From the NCBI GenBank assembly GCA_019633425.1, contig WSUB01000244.1:1-47531 (forward strand): a stretch of DNA of 47,531 bases. Reading direction: 5' to 3'. Position 1 is the first letter of the stretch. Each line of letters opens with the position of its first letter. A model generated the notes under the pieces. It was not told where the DNA came from and ran no database searches. It saw nothing but the letters and a program-made list of their open reading frames with translations. Shown piece by piece: positions 22,680 through 34,763 of this stretch. Both the position numbers and the translations under genes were made by a program. The DNA is from Tulasnella sp. 424 (lineage: Eukaryota; Basidiomycota; Agaricomycetes; Cantharellales; Tulasnellaceae).

Positions 22680-25099
22680 ATGTCGACCCAACCCTCGACG
22701 TCAGATGCACCAACAACGACATCAACGACTCCAGCAGCTCCAACGTCGACGGACCCAACCGTAACAACTTCAACTCCCCCAGTTGAAGCTCCTTCATCAA
22801 CGGCAGCTACCTCTCCTCCATCCTCTGAGTCTCCCAGCACCAGTACTCCTTCAACGCCTAGCACCTCCAAGGCAGACAAGCAGAGCAAACGCACATCCCT
22901 CGTCAAGACCTTTTTCAAGAAACTTCGAGACAGCAGCCCGAACCAAAGGAAACCGATGAGCTCGTCCAGCAAGCCAACCAACGCGGGGACCGCTCCTCTC
23001 AATGGCGAAGCGCCGCTCTCCGGCTCGGGAGCGATATTGGAGAACAAAGACGCCGAGAAAAACGCGGGCAACCTTTCGGGCTCGGTCGACCCTACGACGG
23101 CCACCACGGGAGACGCTGCAACTCAAGCTCCAGGCACCGGCATCGTCGACCAATCTCATCCGGGTCAAATCATCCCTCACACCGAGAAAAAACAGCCCGG
23201 TGAAGAGCCCGTCCAGGTCCGGCCCGTCAGGAACCCCTATTACGGCGGCGTGTTGAACGAGGTGGATGTGTTGGTTACGAAAGAAGCGGAGAAGATCATG
23301 CAAGCCATGTCTGCCATGGTGGAGAACTCGGCTAACGTTGGAGGAGGGTCGGGCGATATTCCTTGTAAGTCCAGCTTTCGTCAATATGGTCAAGGGGCGT
23401 CAAAGGAGGGAGGCTCATTGAATTTGGGATTGCAGTGAACGTTCGAGATACGCTTTACCCTCATAGCGGATCAACGGCCGAGTTGGGCTTCCCAAAGAAG
23501 AAGTGGTTTGAGAATTGGGCCAGTGGGATGCTCGACAAGGTGCTTTTTACACGCTCTTCTCGATCATCCCGCTGTCGAGCTAACCTACCTACACCACGGT
23601 TCTAATGAACCGGCTATGACAGCTTTTTGCAGCGCACCGCATGGGTGAGTATCTTAACCACCTACTCAACTTGGATCCACGCATGTCAAGGCTAATGAGC
23701 ACACTCGTCATCCTCTGATAGGCGTTTACGTCATCACCGACCGCAAAACGAAAGCCAACATATTCGAAACGATGCCTATTTTTACGCGTTTGGGGATGCA
23801 CTTACTGTTTGTTTCTACCAATGTGGGGCCGTGGATTTCTTTGGCACCTGTTAGACGGGCATTGGCTGACAGGGGTTTGAATTTTAGCACGAAATTCTGG
23901 ACTTGAGAGCCGTCGAGGGTCTCTTCAAGGACGTTTCCTTCCGACGTAAGATGACTTCCACTCCGAGCTACTTCGCGGTTGAAAAGAATATATGTCACTC
24001 ACATGTACCTTGCGTGTTCTTTTCTATGTGTAGAGGGCAAGATTTACGACAACCCGGACCCGGCGTTCGTCATCCCCCACATCGAAGCTTTCATTCAAGC
24101 GTATAATCTGAAGGTGGACGACCTGCTGGAACCCGATATTAAGAAATACAAGGTTCGTTCCGTGGCATGAGAAGAAGGCTTCTTCTGACTGACGAAACGA
24201 TGGTGTAGACGTTCAACGACTTCTTCAAGCGCTCGCTTAAGCCTGGCGCTCGCCCCGTCCAGGAAGCAAATGACCTGAGCGTTATCACCTCGCCAGCGGA
24301 TTCGAGAGTGACTGTGTTCAAGAGTGTTGGGGATGCGAAGAAGTTCTGGTAGGAACCTGTCTGGTGAACGGACCCGTATTTAGGGAGAGTCCTGATCTTT
24401 GTACCTATAGGATTAAAGGACAGGAGTTCACACTCCCGACTCTACTCGACGACAAGCACTTGGCCGAGACGTTCGGCAAGAACCCTAGCATCGCGATATT
24501 CCGACTCGCGCCTCAAGATTATCATCGTTACCATGCCCCATTCAAGGCCAAACTCGGGAAGATGTTCCACGTTCCTGGGACGTATTTCACTGTGGTGCGT
24601 GCTCCTTTCCAAGCTTCAGGCAATCGGTTAGGCAGATGATTGACTGGACGTATTACCCGGATGACAACAGAACCCACAAGCGATCAACGAGGACCTCAAC
24701 GTGTTCACGGCAAACCGACGTGACGTCCAACTCCTTCAGGCGGATGTCCGGAACCCCACTTTCACCGCGGCCACCGCAGCCACCACCTCGACCAGCACAC
24801 CTCAACAACCTCCTCCTGAACCAGTCACCTTCGGGCTCGTCGCCGTCGGCGCTCTCCTCGTCGGGTCGATCGGGTGGAGCAAGAACCCCGGCGACAGCGT
24901 GCAGAAAGGAGAGGATTTAGGTTTCTTCCAGTACGGTGGGAGCACGGTGATTTTGGTCGCTCCGGAAGGAACGGTCGAGTGGGATGAGGACTTGGTTGCG
25001 AATTCGAGTGGGCTTACGGGGTTGACGGGAGTAGAAAGTGGGAGGCCTCTGGAGACGTTGGTTAGGGTTGGAGAGAGGATTGGGAAGGTTGTCGGGTGA
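22680..25099 (+). CDS. Phosphatidylserine decarboxylase
   Basis: Nine exons: 22680-23364, 23436-23539, 23623-23644, 23722-23810, 23888-23945, 24034-24152, 24209-24348, 24411-24594 and 24671-25099; 609 residues. It converts phosphatidylserine to phosphatidylethanolamine. Residues about 1-200 are a Ser/Thr/Pro-rich, probably disordered extension. The PSD domain follows: LGMHLLF, QGKIYDNPD, FNDFFKRSLKPGARPV, SPADSRV (Asp of the self-cleavage triad), RLAPQDYHRYHAPFKAKLG (His), YFTVNPQAIN, and GGST near the C-terminus (about residue 560), where autocleavage yields the pyruvoyl alpha chain. There is no obvious mitochondrial presequence or C2 domain. Exon 3 is only 22 bases and intron 4 has a weak gtttct donor. 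The copies at 28992 and 34764 are dead, so this is the working gene. Confidence 0.9.
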
Positions 25100-25859
25100 T
25101 TTAGTAGTGAGCTTTGAGTGGGGATGGGAGGGTAGAGAACGGTGCCAAGGGCTGAACTCTATAATGGAAGGATTGGCGGGCGGACTTGTATTACATGCGG
25201 ACGCAGATGTGGAAAACCAGACCAATGTTGTTAGATATGGAAAATCTTATTCGAGTAAATCAAGGAACGAAGTTGGGGAGTCAGCTTGTCCATGCAGTCT
25301 GTGTGATCGAAGCGATGATGTCCGGGCGTCCGAGTCGGACATTCTCTCGGTTCCGTATAGCTTCAACAGTACTCTAAATGTCTGGATGAACCGGTATCTC
25401 GAGAGGCCCTCAGCTCGATAGAAGAATTGGTCATCTGAAGTCTCGGAACCTCCTCGACTCCTCCCGATTCCTCCAAGACAAGCGCCAGATGAGGAGCTCG
25501 GAAGAGGATGGAATCGAACTATCGGACACGCGAATCATGGTGACGCTCCTTTATTGCCGTGGATTTGTAAGAACGTGGATTTGGCAAAGACATAAGCAAC
25601 CCGTTGCCGAGGTCCTATTAAAATGTGTCCCTCAGGTGCAACATGCGGCCCAGAGTGCGGGGATCCGATCCATTGTAAAGAAAGAGCTGATGGTATGCAA
25701 ACTATCAAAGTACATAAGAACGGAATAGAATGAGATAGCGCCAAAGTGGATTGTTCCTGACGACCGTGGTCGCTGGCGGGAGATGATAGAACAGGGTTTC
25801 AAGGATAGTTTATGGGAAAGGATTCCGGATCGGATTTTGGGGGGGAGGGATGCACGAGG
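25100..25859. other. Convergent 3' region between PSD and gene D
   Basis: No gene I can support. 25100-25430 is copied at about 34905-35230 downstream of PSD remnant 2. 25489-25859 is copied at about 41400-41785 downstream of gene G. On the minus strand both copies read a short conserved peptide (SLQWIGSPHSG, then IGPRQR) without an intact longer frame. The T-arm-like motif at 25507-25523 has lost one stem pair compared with 41421-41437. Confidence 0.5.
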
Positions 25860-28170
25860 TCAGGGTGTGGCTGAGTTTTGTTTCGGTAACACAGCCGCGA
25901 GCCGTCGAGCGCTCTGCTCCTCATTTGTGGTGTCACCAATCTGAGCAAATAAATCTTTTGCCTCTGCAAAGTGTAACGCGGCTTCAGCGTCGCGGCCTTG
26001 GTCTCGGCGCAGGTCACCAAGACAACGTAGCGTGTCCGCTCGACCCCAGTAATCACCGATGCGAGCATAGATTTCATGCGCTCGGGTGTACGACTCCTCT
26101 GCCTGGGTGTATTTGGATTGATGATGCTGGACTTGTCCCAGCCCACGCACCGTGTTCGCTCGACCCAGGTCAGAACCAATGTGAGCGTAGATTTCTTGCG
26201 CTCGGGTGTACGACTCTTCTGCTTGGGTGTATTTGGATTGAACGCGGTAGAGGCGTCCTAGCGCACTCAACGTGTGTGCTCGACCCGTGTCATTACCGAT
26301 GCGAGTGAAGATTTCCTGCGCTCGGGTGACCGACTCTTCTGCCTGGGTGTATTTGGATCGAGCGCGGTAGATGCGTCCCAGCCCATCCAACGTGTCCGCT
26401 TGACCCATGTCATCACCGACGCGAGCGCAAATTTCTTGCGCTTGGATGAGCGACTCTTCTGCCTGGGCGAATTTTAATTGATGTAGGTAGACACGTCCTA
26501 GAAATCTCAACGCTGTTGCGGCTGCTCGTTCCTTATTTGAAGACCTCGCGAGAGACAGTGCTTCTTGGAACAGCGAGGCAGCCTTTTCAAGACCACCCTG
26601 ATTGTAATGCATTGTACCAAGTTCGATCAACAGTTCGATGGATGGTACTCCGCGGTCTGAAGCCTTCCCGCCGGATGGGGGAAGTGATGGCTGAAACCGG
26701 AAGCGTGTTTAGAATATTCGCAATGAAATCACAACTGGACTCGGACTCACGATCCATTTCAGCTCAGCACAGCACCGAGCAATATTCGGTCTAGCCTTGG
26801 GATCGAATTCCCAACAATCTTTCATGAGACTGCAGAGCGCGATGATCTGCGCCAGCTGTGCATCTTCGCGAGTCTCAGGAACCTCTCCTCTGATTACCAT
26901 CAGCGTTATAGCGCCCGCCGAGTTAACTTCGTGAAACGGGACCTTGTCCGTCATGACCTGATGAAGGGTTGGTCAATGGAGATAGGCGATGACAAGAATA
27001 TCGAATATTCGCATTGCCGCTCACCTCCCAGGCGACCCAGCCAGCGGCCCAAACGTCGGTCGACAGACCCGGGCGTTTCCCTTTCACAACTTCAGGAGGC
27101 GCCCAGCGGAGTGACCAGGCGGGCCCTGTTAGCGTTAACTGATTGCCAATAGCATTGAGGTCTATTTGAGTGTGGGCTTGCTCCGTCGTCGGATTTTGCT
27201 GCGCTTGCTGTTCCAGTTCTTCGTCTGTGACCTCAACTTCGGACTCAACGATAGCACGCGCCGAACCAAAGTCGGTAATGATTGCGCGGTAGGACGAGCT
27301 GACGAGAATGTTGAGCTAAGGCCGAATCGACGTGAGATGTGACGATCCAATCGTGTGTAGAACGACCAACTCACCGACTTGAGGTCGCCGTGGCAAATCG
27401 GTGGCTGGAGAGTGTGAAGATACTCGACACCCTCGAATGCATCTTTGATCTGGAATAGGTACGCCGTTGGCCTTTCCTAATTCTTTCGCATGGACGATTT
27501 TCGCTTACAAGTGAGACACGCTCAGGGATTTCCCATGTCCCAGTGGCAAGGAATTCGCTAACGTTTCCATTCGGCTCCCAGGACAAAATGATCCAGGCCT
27601 TTCCGTTTTCGAGGTCTTCAACAAAGCCAACCAATTTGACGATGTTCTCGTGTGACAGCCCGGCCATTATCTCCACTTCATGAACGAATTCCTGGACAGA
27701 TCCCGTAAGTACTGTGCACCAAATCACAGAACTAATCGATCTTACGTTCGAGAACTTCTTTTGGTTAATGTCTGAGTGATATCGAACTTTCTTCACTGCC
27801 ACTTGTTCATCCTTCCAAATGCCTCGTCGAAATGTCGCCTGAACCACGTCTGCCTTGCCGCCACTTCCTTTCGGCGATGTCCCGGAGGTAAAGATGATTT
27901 TCTTGGGACGAATGCGGTAACTTGCTAAGCCATCCAGTCTTTGCCGCTGTGACATCCTTGTCAGCGATTCCAAGTCATTTTCGCATGCGGAATCGGACTC
28001 ACCGCAGTAGGTTTCTTTGGCGCTGTTCTCTCTGCGGCCTCAATTCGGGTGGGGAGGTATGCGTCTTGATCGTTGTTCTCCTCAATCGTCGGGGTGTGAG
28101 GTCTCGACACCGGTGCCTCAACCCGAAGGGACCTGAATGGTGTGAGGAGCTTCGAGATAGATCCCTGCAT
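25860..28170 (-). CDS. Kinase-TPR fusion protein, gene D
   Basis: Exons from the 5' end are 28170-28003, 27946-27746, 27691-27509, 27449-27375, 27315-27025, 26957-26751 and 26690-25860; 651 residues. The kinase motifs are complete (VAVKK, FVHEVE, HGDLKSLN, TDFGSAR, APPE), with AGWVAWE replacing GGWICWE of the left-hand genes. The last exon is exactly 120 bases shorter than in A-C and E, which removes one 40-residue TPR unit and leaves six. It is convergent with the intact PSD. It groups with G: same TPR number, the same N-terminal stretch QDAYLPTRIEAAERTAPKKP and shared flanks on both sides. Substrate and binding partner unknown. Confidence 0.9.
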
Positions 28171-28212
28171 TAGTGAACGGCGCCAAGAACCGCTTCGATT
28201 TGACCGGTGCTG

Positions 28213-28254
28213 GTTAGAGAGACGGATTGCCGCAGGATAAGGAACTAAAGGTGG
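28213..28254 (-). promoter_or_regulatory. Conserved upstream block of gene D
   Basis: A block containing gattgccgcaggataaggaa lies 43-84 bases before the ATG. It recurs at 33871-33910 before gene E and 44126-44166 before gene G, while surrounding bases differ more. On the coding strand it reads ...TTCCTTATCCTGCGGCAATC and could be a core promoter or leader element; it is absent from genes A-C and F. Confidence 0.4.
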
Positions 28255-28991
28255 TGGCGGTGGTTGAGAGAGGGTGACCGAGCCACGTTTGATCGCCAAT
28301 ATGAGCGACGACTCCTCAGTAAGCCTCACTGCTTCCAGTAATACAAGGGAGGCGTGTGGAGTGGCTTATCTCGTGGAATCCGTGAGGGGTGTTGCGTCGA
28401 TGGTCCAAATCTTCTGCAAAGAACAGATCATCTCCCTCACACTGCCACCGGCGTGATTGGGGGAAGGCACTCGCGGCACGTGCGAATGGAACGTTCGACA
28501 TTCGACGGCCGCCCTGGTGGCACTGCCCGCGCAAATAGATACAACTTACACAACAGGGTCGACGTCCACTCATTCCCTCATGCGCCTGATCGTCCATCCT
28601 CGTTTTCGTCCACGGGATCGTCGAACACGTAAGTCCGGAAGCCAGGAGGGCCATGGATTTCGCGTTCCACGACCGAGTTGAGATTTGTCTTCGCCCCGCC
28701 CCTCACCGGCACCTTCTGTCACGATGTCTTTCTCTCCTTGCCTCTCATTCGTACCATGGACAGCCTGATAGAGGGGTTTCTCGTCTTCGGCTAGTCCATC
28801 GCCTGGCGTAGGCGAAATTAGCCAACTCCGCGGTCATCGAGGTGGCGTCTAGTGAAAATAGAAGTGACGTGAACAAGAAGCAATACCGCCACAGCGTCTC
28901 TCCTACAAGCCCGCTTATACTCGGCCACCCAAAAACACAATTCCTCCCCTCACCTTACCCACCTCCTGTCTGTTCATAGTTCCCTCTCGTC
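28255..28991. other. Region between gene D and PSD pseudogene 1
   Basis: 28255-28700 is copied upstream of gene G (44167-44640). A minus-strand peptide GFRT..FDDP.DE.ED.RS is kept in both copies near 28570-28640 and 44500-44560, but no complete gene is seen around it. From about 28735 on, the sequence matches the F-box/PSD spacer (22415 onward), which marks the left edge of the duplicated PSD block. Confidence 0.5.
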
Positions 28992-30655
28992 ACGTCGACT
29001 CAACACTCAACGTCAGATGCACCAGCAACGACATCAACAACTCAGCAGCTCCAGCATTAACGGACCGAACCGTGACAACAACTCCCCCAGTTGAAGCTCC
29101 TTCATCGACGGCAGCTACCCCTCCTCCATCCTCCGAGTCTCCCAGCACCAGTACTCCTTCAGCGCCTGGCACCTCCAAGACAGAAAACACGGCAAACGCA
29201 CACCCCTCGTGACCTTTCAAGAAACGTCGAGACAACAGTCCCAACCAAAGGAAACCTATGAGCTCGTCGAACAAGCTAACCAACACGGCGACTGGTCCTC
29301 TCAACGGCGAAGCGCCGCTTTCCGGCTCAGGAGCGATACTGGAGAGCAAAGATGCCGAGAAAAACGCGGGCAACCTTTCGGACTCGGTCGACCCTACCGC
29401 GGTCACTGCAGCGGACGCTATGACTCAACCTCCAAGCACCCCTGGAATCGTCGATCACTCTCATCCGAGTCAAATCATCCCTCACATCAAGAAAAAACGG
29501 TGAAGAGCCCGTCCAGATCGGTCCCGTCAGGAACCCCCATTACGCTGGCGTGTTGAACGAAGTGGATGTGTGCTTACGAAGGAAGCGGAGAAGATCATGC
29601 AAATCATGCCTGCCATGGTGAATAATTCGGCTCATGTTGGCGGGGGACTTTCGGGCGAGATTCCGTAAGTCTTGCTTTCCGCCGGGGGATGGCAAGCGAG
29701 GGAGGGCTCACTACATTTTGGGAGTGCAGTGCGCGTTCGGGATACGCTATACCCTCAGAACGCATCAACCGCCGAGTTTGGTTGAAATGTCAGGGCTAAC
29801 GAGCACACTCTTCATCCTCTGATAGGCATTAACGTAGTCACCGAGCGTAAAACGAAAGCCAGCATCTTCGAAACGATGCCTATTTTTACGCGCCTGAGGA
29901 TGCACTTGCTACTAATGTGGGGCTGTGGATCTCCCTGGCACGTGTTAGACGGGCATTTGCTGATAGGGGTGCCTTGTGGGGCCTTTGCATCCTAGCATGA
30001 AATTCTAGAGTTGAAAGTCGTCGAGGGTCTCTTCAAGGACGTTTCCTTCCGACGTGAGTTGACTTCTATTCCGAGTTGCTTCTCGGCTGAAAGAAACATA
30101 TGTCACTCACATGTACCTTGCGTGTTCTTTTTTATGTGTGGAGGGCACGATTTACGACAATCCGGACCTGCTGTTCGTCATCCCCCACTTCGAAGCTTTT
30201 ATTCAAGCCTATGATCTGAAGGTGAAAGACCTGCTGGAACCTGATATTAAGAAATACAAGGTTCGTTCCGTGGCATGAGCAGAAGGCTTCCTCGGACTGA
30301 CGAGACGATGGTGTAGACGTTCAACGACCGTTTCAAGCGCTCGCCCCGTGCAGGACGCAAATGACCTGGGCGTTATTATCTCGCCCGCGAATGCAAAGAG
30401 GTTCTGGTAGGAACCTGCCTGGCGAACTGACCAGTATTTTGGGAGAGTCCTGACGATCTTTGTACCAATATGGTTAAAGGACAAGAATTCACACTCCCAA
30501 CTCTACTCGACGACCCGCACTTGGCAGGGACGTTCGACAAGAACCCCGGCATAGCGATATTCCGACTCGCACCTCAAGATTATCATCGTTACCATGCCCC
30601 ATTCAAGACCAAGCGCGGGAAGATGTTCCACGTTACTCGGACATATTTCACTGTG
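28992..30655 (+). pseudogene. Phosphatidylserine decarboxylase pseudogene 1
   Basis: A truncated copy of the gene at 22680-25099. The start codon reads ACG. The first exon has frameshifts and stops after about 20 codons and again near 29205. Exon 2 is cut short and exon 3 is missing, while pieces of exons 4-8 remain, including LGMHLL-like sequence, VEGLFKDVSFR, KTFND (near 30317) and RLAPQDYHRYHAPFK (about 30565). Similarity stops at the end of exon 8, so the whole last exon with the GGST cleavage site is absent and no active enzyme could form even with correct splicing. It lies between kinases D and E as a passenger of the right-hand duplication. Confidence 0.88.
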
Positions 30656-31397
30656 GATGTACAAACAAACGATAATTAGACATCAATCCTATCTAGGTGA
30701 CTAAGTAACTTGAAGAGTGTCATAAGAGGAAGAATGGAAGGCATTAATGGTAGGCCCAGTTGTCACGCAGTCGAACCCCGCCTCGTCCGTTGGGGTCCCT
30801 TTGCGGAGCAGAAAAATTATTTTGACCCCCCAGGTTCGGCAGTGTCTCCGGAGCCCGACCACTTCTTGACCATCACCTCTACCACAACGAGATCCTGGTC
30901 AGGCAGAACACTCGTGGGACGGTGCTGTGCAACTTCTTGAAACAAAATCTCCCTTGAAAAGCCGTTACTGCCGTGTGTGTCGAGCAAGCGCAGGAAAGAG
31001 CATCATCATTACTTTGTGCAGAGTGAAATGATTGCTGACGGAGAACGGAAAGGAGATTACGTGTTGTTTTCAATATTTTCAATACAGATAAACGAGGAGA
31101 AGGGGAAAAGTCAAAGGAACGACACGGAATACAGATGACAAACGCGGATCACGCGGGAGCTATGGGCACCTATTACTGCTGACAAGACCCATACCGGTTC
31201 TGGGAATATAGAACGAGATACTGTCGAAGTGGAATGGATACTGTTCTTAACGAGTTTACGAAAGTAACTAGCGGGAGGAGAGGCGACAAAAGAGGGTTTC
31301 ACAATAGTTTACAGCTTAATGGCGGAGAGTACGCATAAGTAACCCATCACTGAGAAAGAATTATGAATAATATGTTGAGGTGGACGGATGCACGAGG
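30656..31397. other. Spacer between PSD pseudogene 1 and gene E
   Basis: No gene I can support. One frame near 30830-30950 (LLDHHLYHNEILVRQNTRG) is open for about 40 codons and ends in TGA; I do not recognise it. The part nearest gene E (31110-31340) is weakly similar to the 3' flanks of D and G. Confidence 0.4.
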
Positions 31398-33826
31398 TCA
31401 GGGCGTGGATGAGCCCTGTTTCGGTGACACAACCGCAAGCGAACGGGCGGCATTCTCCTCCTCGTCAGTAATGCTAATCTGAGCGAATAGATGCGTTGCC
31501 TCTGCATCGAATAATACGGCCTCAGCGTTGCGGCCTTGCTCCCGCCGCAGGCGACCGAGACCACGGAGCACGTACGCTCGACCCAGGTCATTACCGATAC
31601 GAGCGTAAATTTCCTGCGCTCGGGTGTATGACTCGTCTGCTTGGGTGGATTTTGATTGAAGACTGTAGATGTCTCCCAGCCCAGATAACGAGTTCGCTTG
31701 ACCCAGGTCATCACCGATGCGAGCGAAGATTTCCTGCGCTTGGGTGTACGACTCTTCTCCCTGGATGTCTTTGGATTGTAGATGGTAGACATCCCCCAGC
31801 CCATTCAACGTGTTTGCTCGACCCAGGTCAGAACCGATACGAGCGTAGATTTCTCCCGCTAGGGTGAACGACTCTTCTGCCTGGGTGTATTTGGATTGAT
31901 CTCGGTAGAGGCCTCCCAGCCCATACAACGCGTCCGCTCGACCTAGGTCAGAACCGATGCGAGTGTAGATTTCTTCCGCTAGGGTGTACGAGTCTTCTGC
32001 CTGAGTGTCTTGGGACAGCTCAAAGTAGATGTCTCCCAGCCCAACCAACGTGCTCGCTCGACCCAGGTCATCACCGAAGCGAGCGTAGATCTCCTGCGCT
32101 TGGGTGTACGACTCTTTTGCCTGGGTGTATTTGGATCGAAGTCGGTAGACATCTCCTAGCTGCGCCAGTGCGTTTGCGGCTGCGCTTTGGTTCCCTGCAG
32201 ACCTCGCAAGAGAAAGTGCTTCCTGGAGCGGCAAGGCAGCCTTTTCAAGGTCACGCTGTTCATAATGCATCCGGCTCATTTTGAGCAACAGCTCGATGGA
32301 TGGTACTCTGCAGTCTGAAGCCTTCCCAACAGATGGGGGAAGTGATGGCTGAAATTGGGAGCGTGTTAGGACCCTTCAGAATGAAATCACCACTGGACTC
32401 ACCATCCATTGCAGCTCAGTACAGCATCGAGCAATATTCGGTCTAGCATTTGGATCGAATGCCCAACAGTCCTTCATGAGACTGCAAAGCGCGATGATCT
32501 GCCCCAGCTGTGCATCTTCGCGAGTGGCAGGAACCTCTCCTTGGATCACCATCAGCATTATAGCCCCCGCCGAGTTAGCTTCGTGAAACGGGACCTTGTC
32601 CGTCATGACCTGGTGAAGGGTTGGCCGATGGATATAAGCGATGACATGAATACCGAATGTTCGCATTACCACTTACCTCCCAAGCGATCCAGCCAGCTGC
32701 CCAAACGTCGGTCGACAGACCCGGACGTTTGCCGTTCACAACTTCAGGAGGCGCCCAGCGGAGTGACCAGGCAGGCCCTGTCAGCGTTAACTGATTGCCA
32801 ATAGCATTGATGTCTATTCGAGGGTGGGCTTGCTCCGTTGTCGGATTTTGCTGCGCCTGCCGCTTAGGGTCTTCGTCTAGAACTCCGTCCTCTGACTCCG
32901 TGATAGCACGCGCCGACCCAAAGTCGGTGATGATAGCGCGGTAGGACGAGCTGACGAGAATGTTGAACTGGGCGGAATCGACGTGAGATGTGGCGTTCCA
33001 ATCGTGTGTAGAACGACCAACTTACCGACTTGAGGTCGCCGTGGCAAATTGGTGGCTGACGACTGTGAAGATACTTGACACCCTTGAATGTATCCTTGAT
33101 CTGGAATAAGAATGCCGTTGGCTTTTCCTGACTCTTCCGCATGGACGATTTTCGCTTACAAGCGAGACGCGCTCAGGGATTTCCCATGTCCCAGTGGCAA
33201 GGAATTCGCTGACGTTTCCATTCGGCTCCCAAGACAAAACTATCCAGGCCTTTCCGTTTTCGAGGTCTTCGACGAAGCCAACCAATTTGACGATGTTCTC
33301 GTGAGACAACCCAGCCATTATTTCCACCTCGTTAACAAATTCCTAGACAGACCCCGTAAGTACTGTACAGCAAATCAAATCACAGAACTAATTGGCCTTA
33401 CGTTCGAGAACTTCTTGTGGTTAATGTCTTGGTAATATCGAATTTTCTTCACTGCCACCACTTGTACATCCCTCCAAATGCTCCGTCGAAATGTCGCCTG
33501 AGCCACGTCTGCGTTTCCGCCACTTTCATGAGACCCCCCAGAGGTAAAGTCGATTGCACTAGAACGGATCCGGTAACTCGCCAAGCCATCCAGTCTCTGC
33601 CGCTGGAACGTTCTTGTCAACGATTACAAGCCAATTGCGCATCCGGAATTGGACTTACAGCAGAAGGCTTCTTCGGCGTTGTTCCGTCCGCAACCCCAAT
33701 TGGGGAAGGGAGGTATGCATCTTGATCGTTGTTCTCCTCGATCCTCGGGGTGTGAGGTCTCGACACCGGTGCCTCAACCCGAAGGGACCTGAATGGTTTG
33801 AGGAGCTTCGAGATAAATGTCCGCAT
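31398..33826 (-). CDS. Kinase-TPR fusion protein, gene E
   Basis: Exons from the 5' end are 33826-33659, 33602-33402, 33342-33160, 33100-33026, 32967-32677, 32609-32403 and 32348-31398; 691 residues. The catalytic residues are present (VAVKK, FVNEVE, HGDLKSFN, TDFGSAR, APPE). The glycine loop reads GGNADV and, unlike the other copies, Phe follows HGDLKS. There are seven TPR units, several more diverged than in A-C (for example ELSQDTQAEDSYTLAEEIY). The N-terminus is of the D/G type, so E sits with the right-hand group but has the TPR number of the left-hand group. Confidence 0.9.
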
Positions 33827-33870
33827 TAGTGAATATCGCCAAGAACCGCTTCGATCTGTTCGATGCTGGT

Positions 33871-33910
33871 CAGAGAGACTGATTGCCGCAGGATAAGGAA
33901 CTAAAGGTGG
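33871..33910 (-). promoter_or_regulatory. Conserved upstream block of gene E
   Basis: Same block as at 28213-28254 and 44126-44166, 45-84 bases before the ATG of gene E. It is nearly identical in the three genes. Confidence 0.4.
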
Positions 33911-34156
33911 TAGTTGCGAGAGGGTGTAACCGAGCCACGGTTTGATATATGAGTCACGATGCCTCAGTCAATCTCACCGCTGGTGGAAGGCGCTCAAAGG
34001 CACGTGTGTGTCTGAATTGCATTGCCCGTGCGAATATGCTCAACGAGTGAACAGGGTCCTCGATGCTTACTCATTCCTCCACGCGTCTGATCACCCAGCC
34101 TTGTTTTCGACCTCGGAATTGCCGAACATGTATTTCCGATGGGACGATGCTGACTA

Positions 34157-34410
34157 CTTCATTCGGGTCACAGAGAGAAGCAGGGTTCATGATTGACTTT
34201 AGGTTCAGGTCTGGTTGAGGAATGAGGAACCAAAGATGATTCCCGCCACACTGTCTCGTGTGAGGCTCAGAGCCAACTTTCAGAGCCAGGAAGAGGCGGA
34301 AGAAAAGACAGTGACCGATGCTGGTGAATAGGATTAGAAGAGGAATGAAGCAAAAGTCCGCTGGCGCGAAACGCCCCAAGTTGCCCCTTAGACCCTTTTC
34401 TTGTTTATAT
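34157..34410 (+). pseudogene. F-box gene 3' end fragment 1
   Basis: A copy of the last 70-80 codons and 3' flank of the F-box gene (about 21960-22270). Matching runs include ctgtctcgtgtgaggct and aagcaaaagtccg near 34250 and 34350. The frame is broken. It leads directly into spacer and PSD remnant 2, so the duplication copied the contiguous block F-box tail, spacer, PSD. Confidence 0.8.
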
Positions 34411-34763
34411 TTATGTAACATTCACAATTGAATTGGAAAGCACAAGGTCCCCGTGACGGCAGTTTCACTGAATGTCACATTTGAGATACCTTCCCATCAC
34501 GACGCTTTCCACTCGGTTCTTGTTTGTACCATATATAGACAACCTAATAGACCTTGCTCATCTTCTGTCACAGCCAGTCGGCTAGATCCCCGGCATAGGG
34601 CATGGACAAAGTTTACTACCCAACTCCGAGGTCATCGGCAAGCGGTGGGGTCTGAGTGATGTGAACGAGAAACAATGGCGCCACCGTGACAACGTCCAAC
34701 AACAGACGCGACTCCCCTTCCCGCTTTTACCTCCTTCTTGTCTCTTTATAGGCCTCTCCTGTC

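Noticed and set aside
22658..23393. Minus-strand frames opposite the PSD N-terminus
   Set aside because: Complement of the Ser/Thr/Pro-rich extension; the plus strand is supported by the PSD domain in phase.
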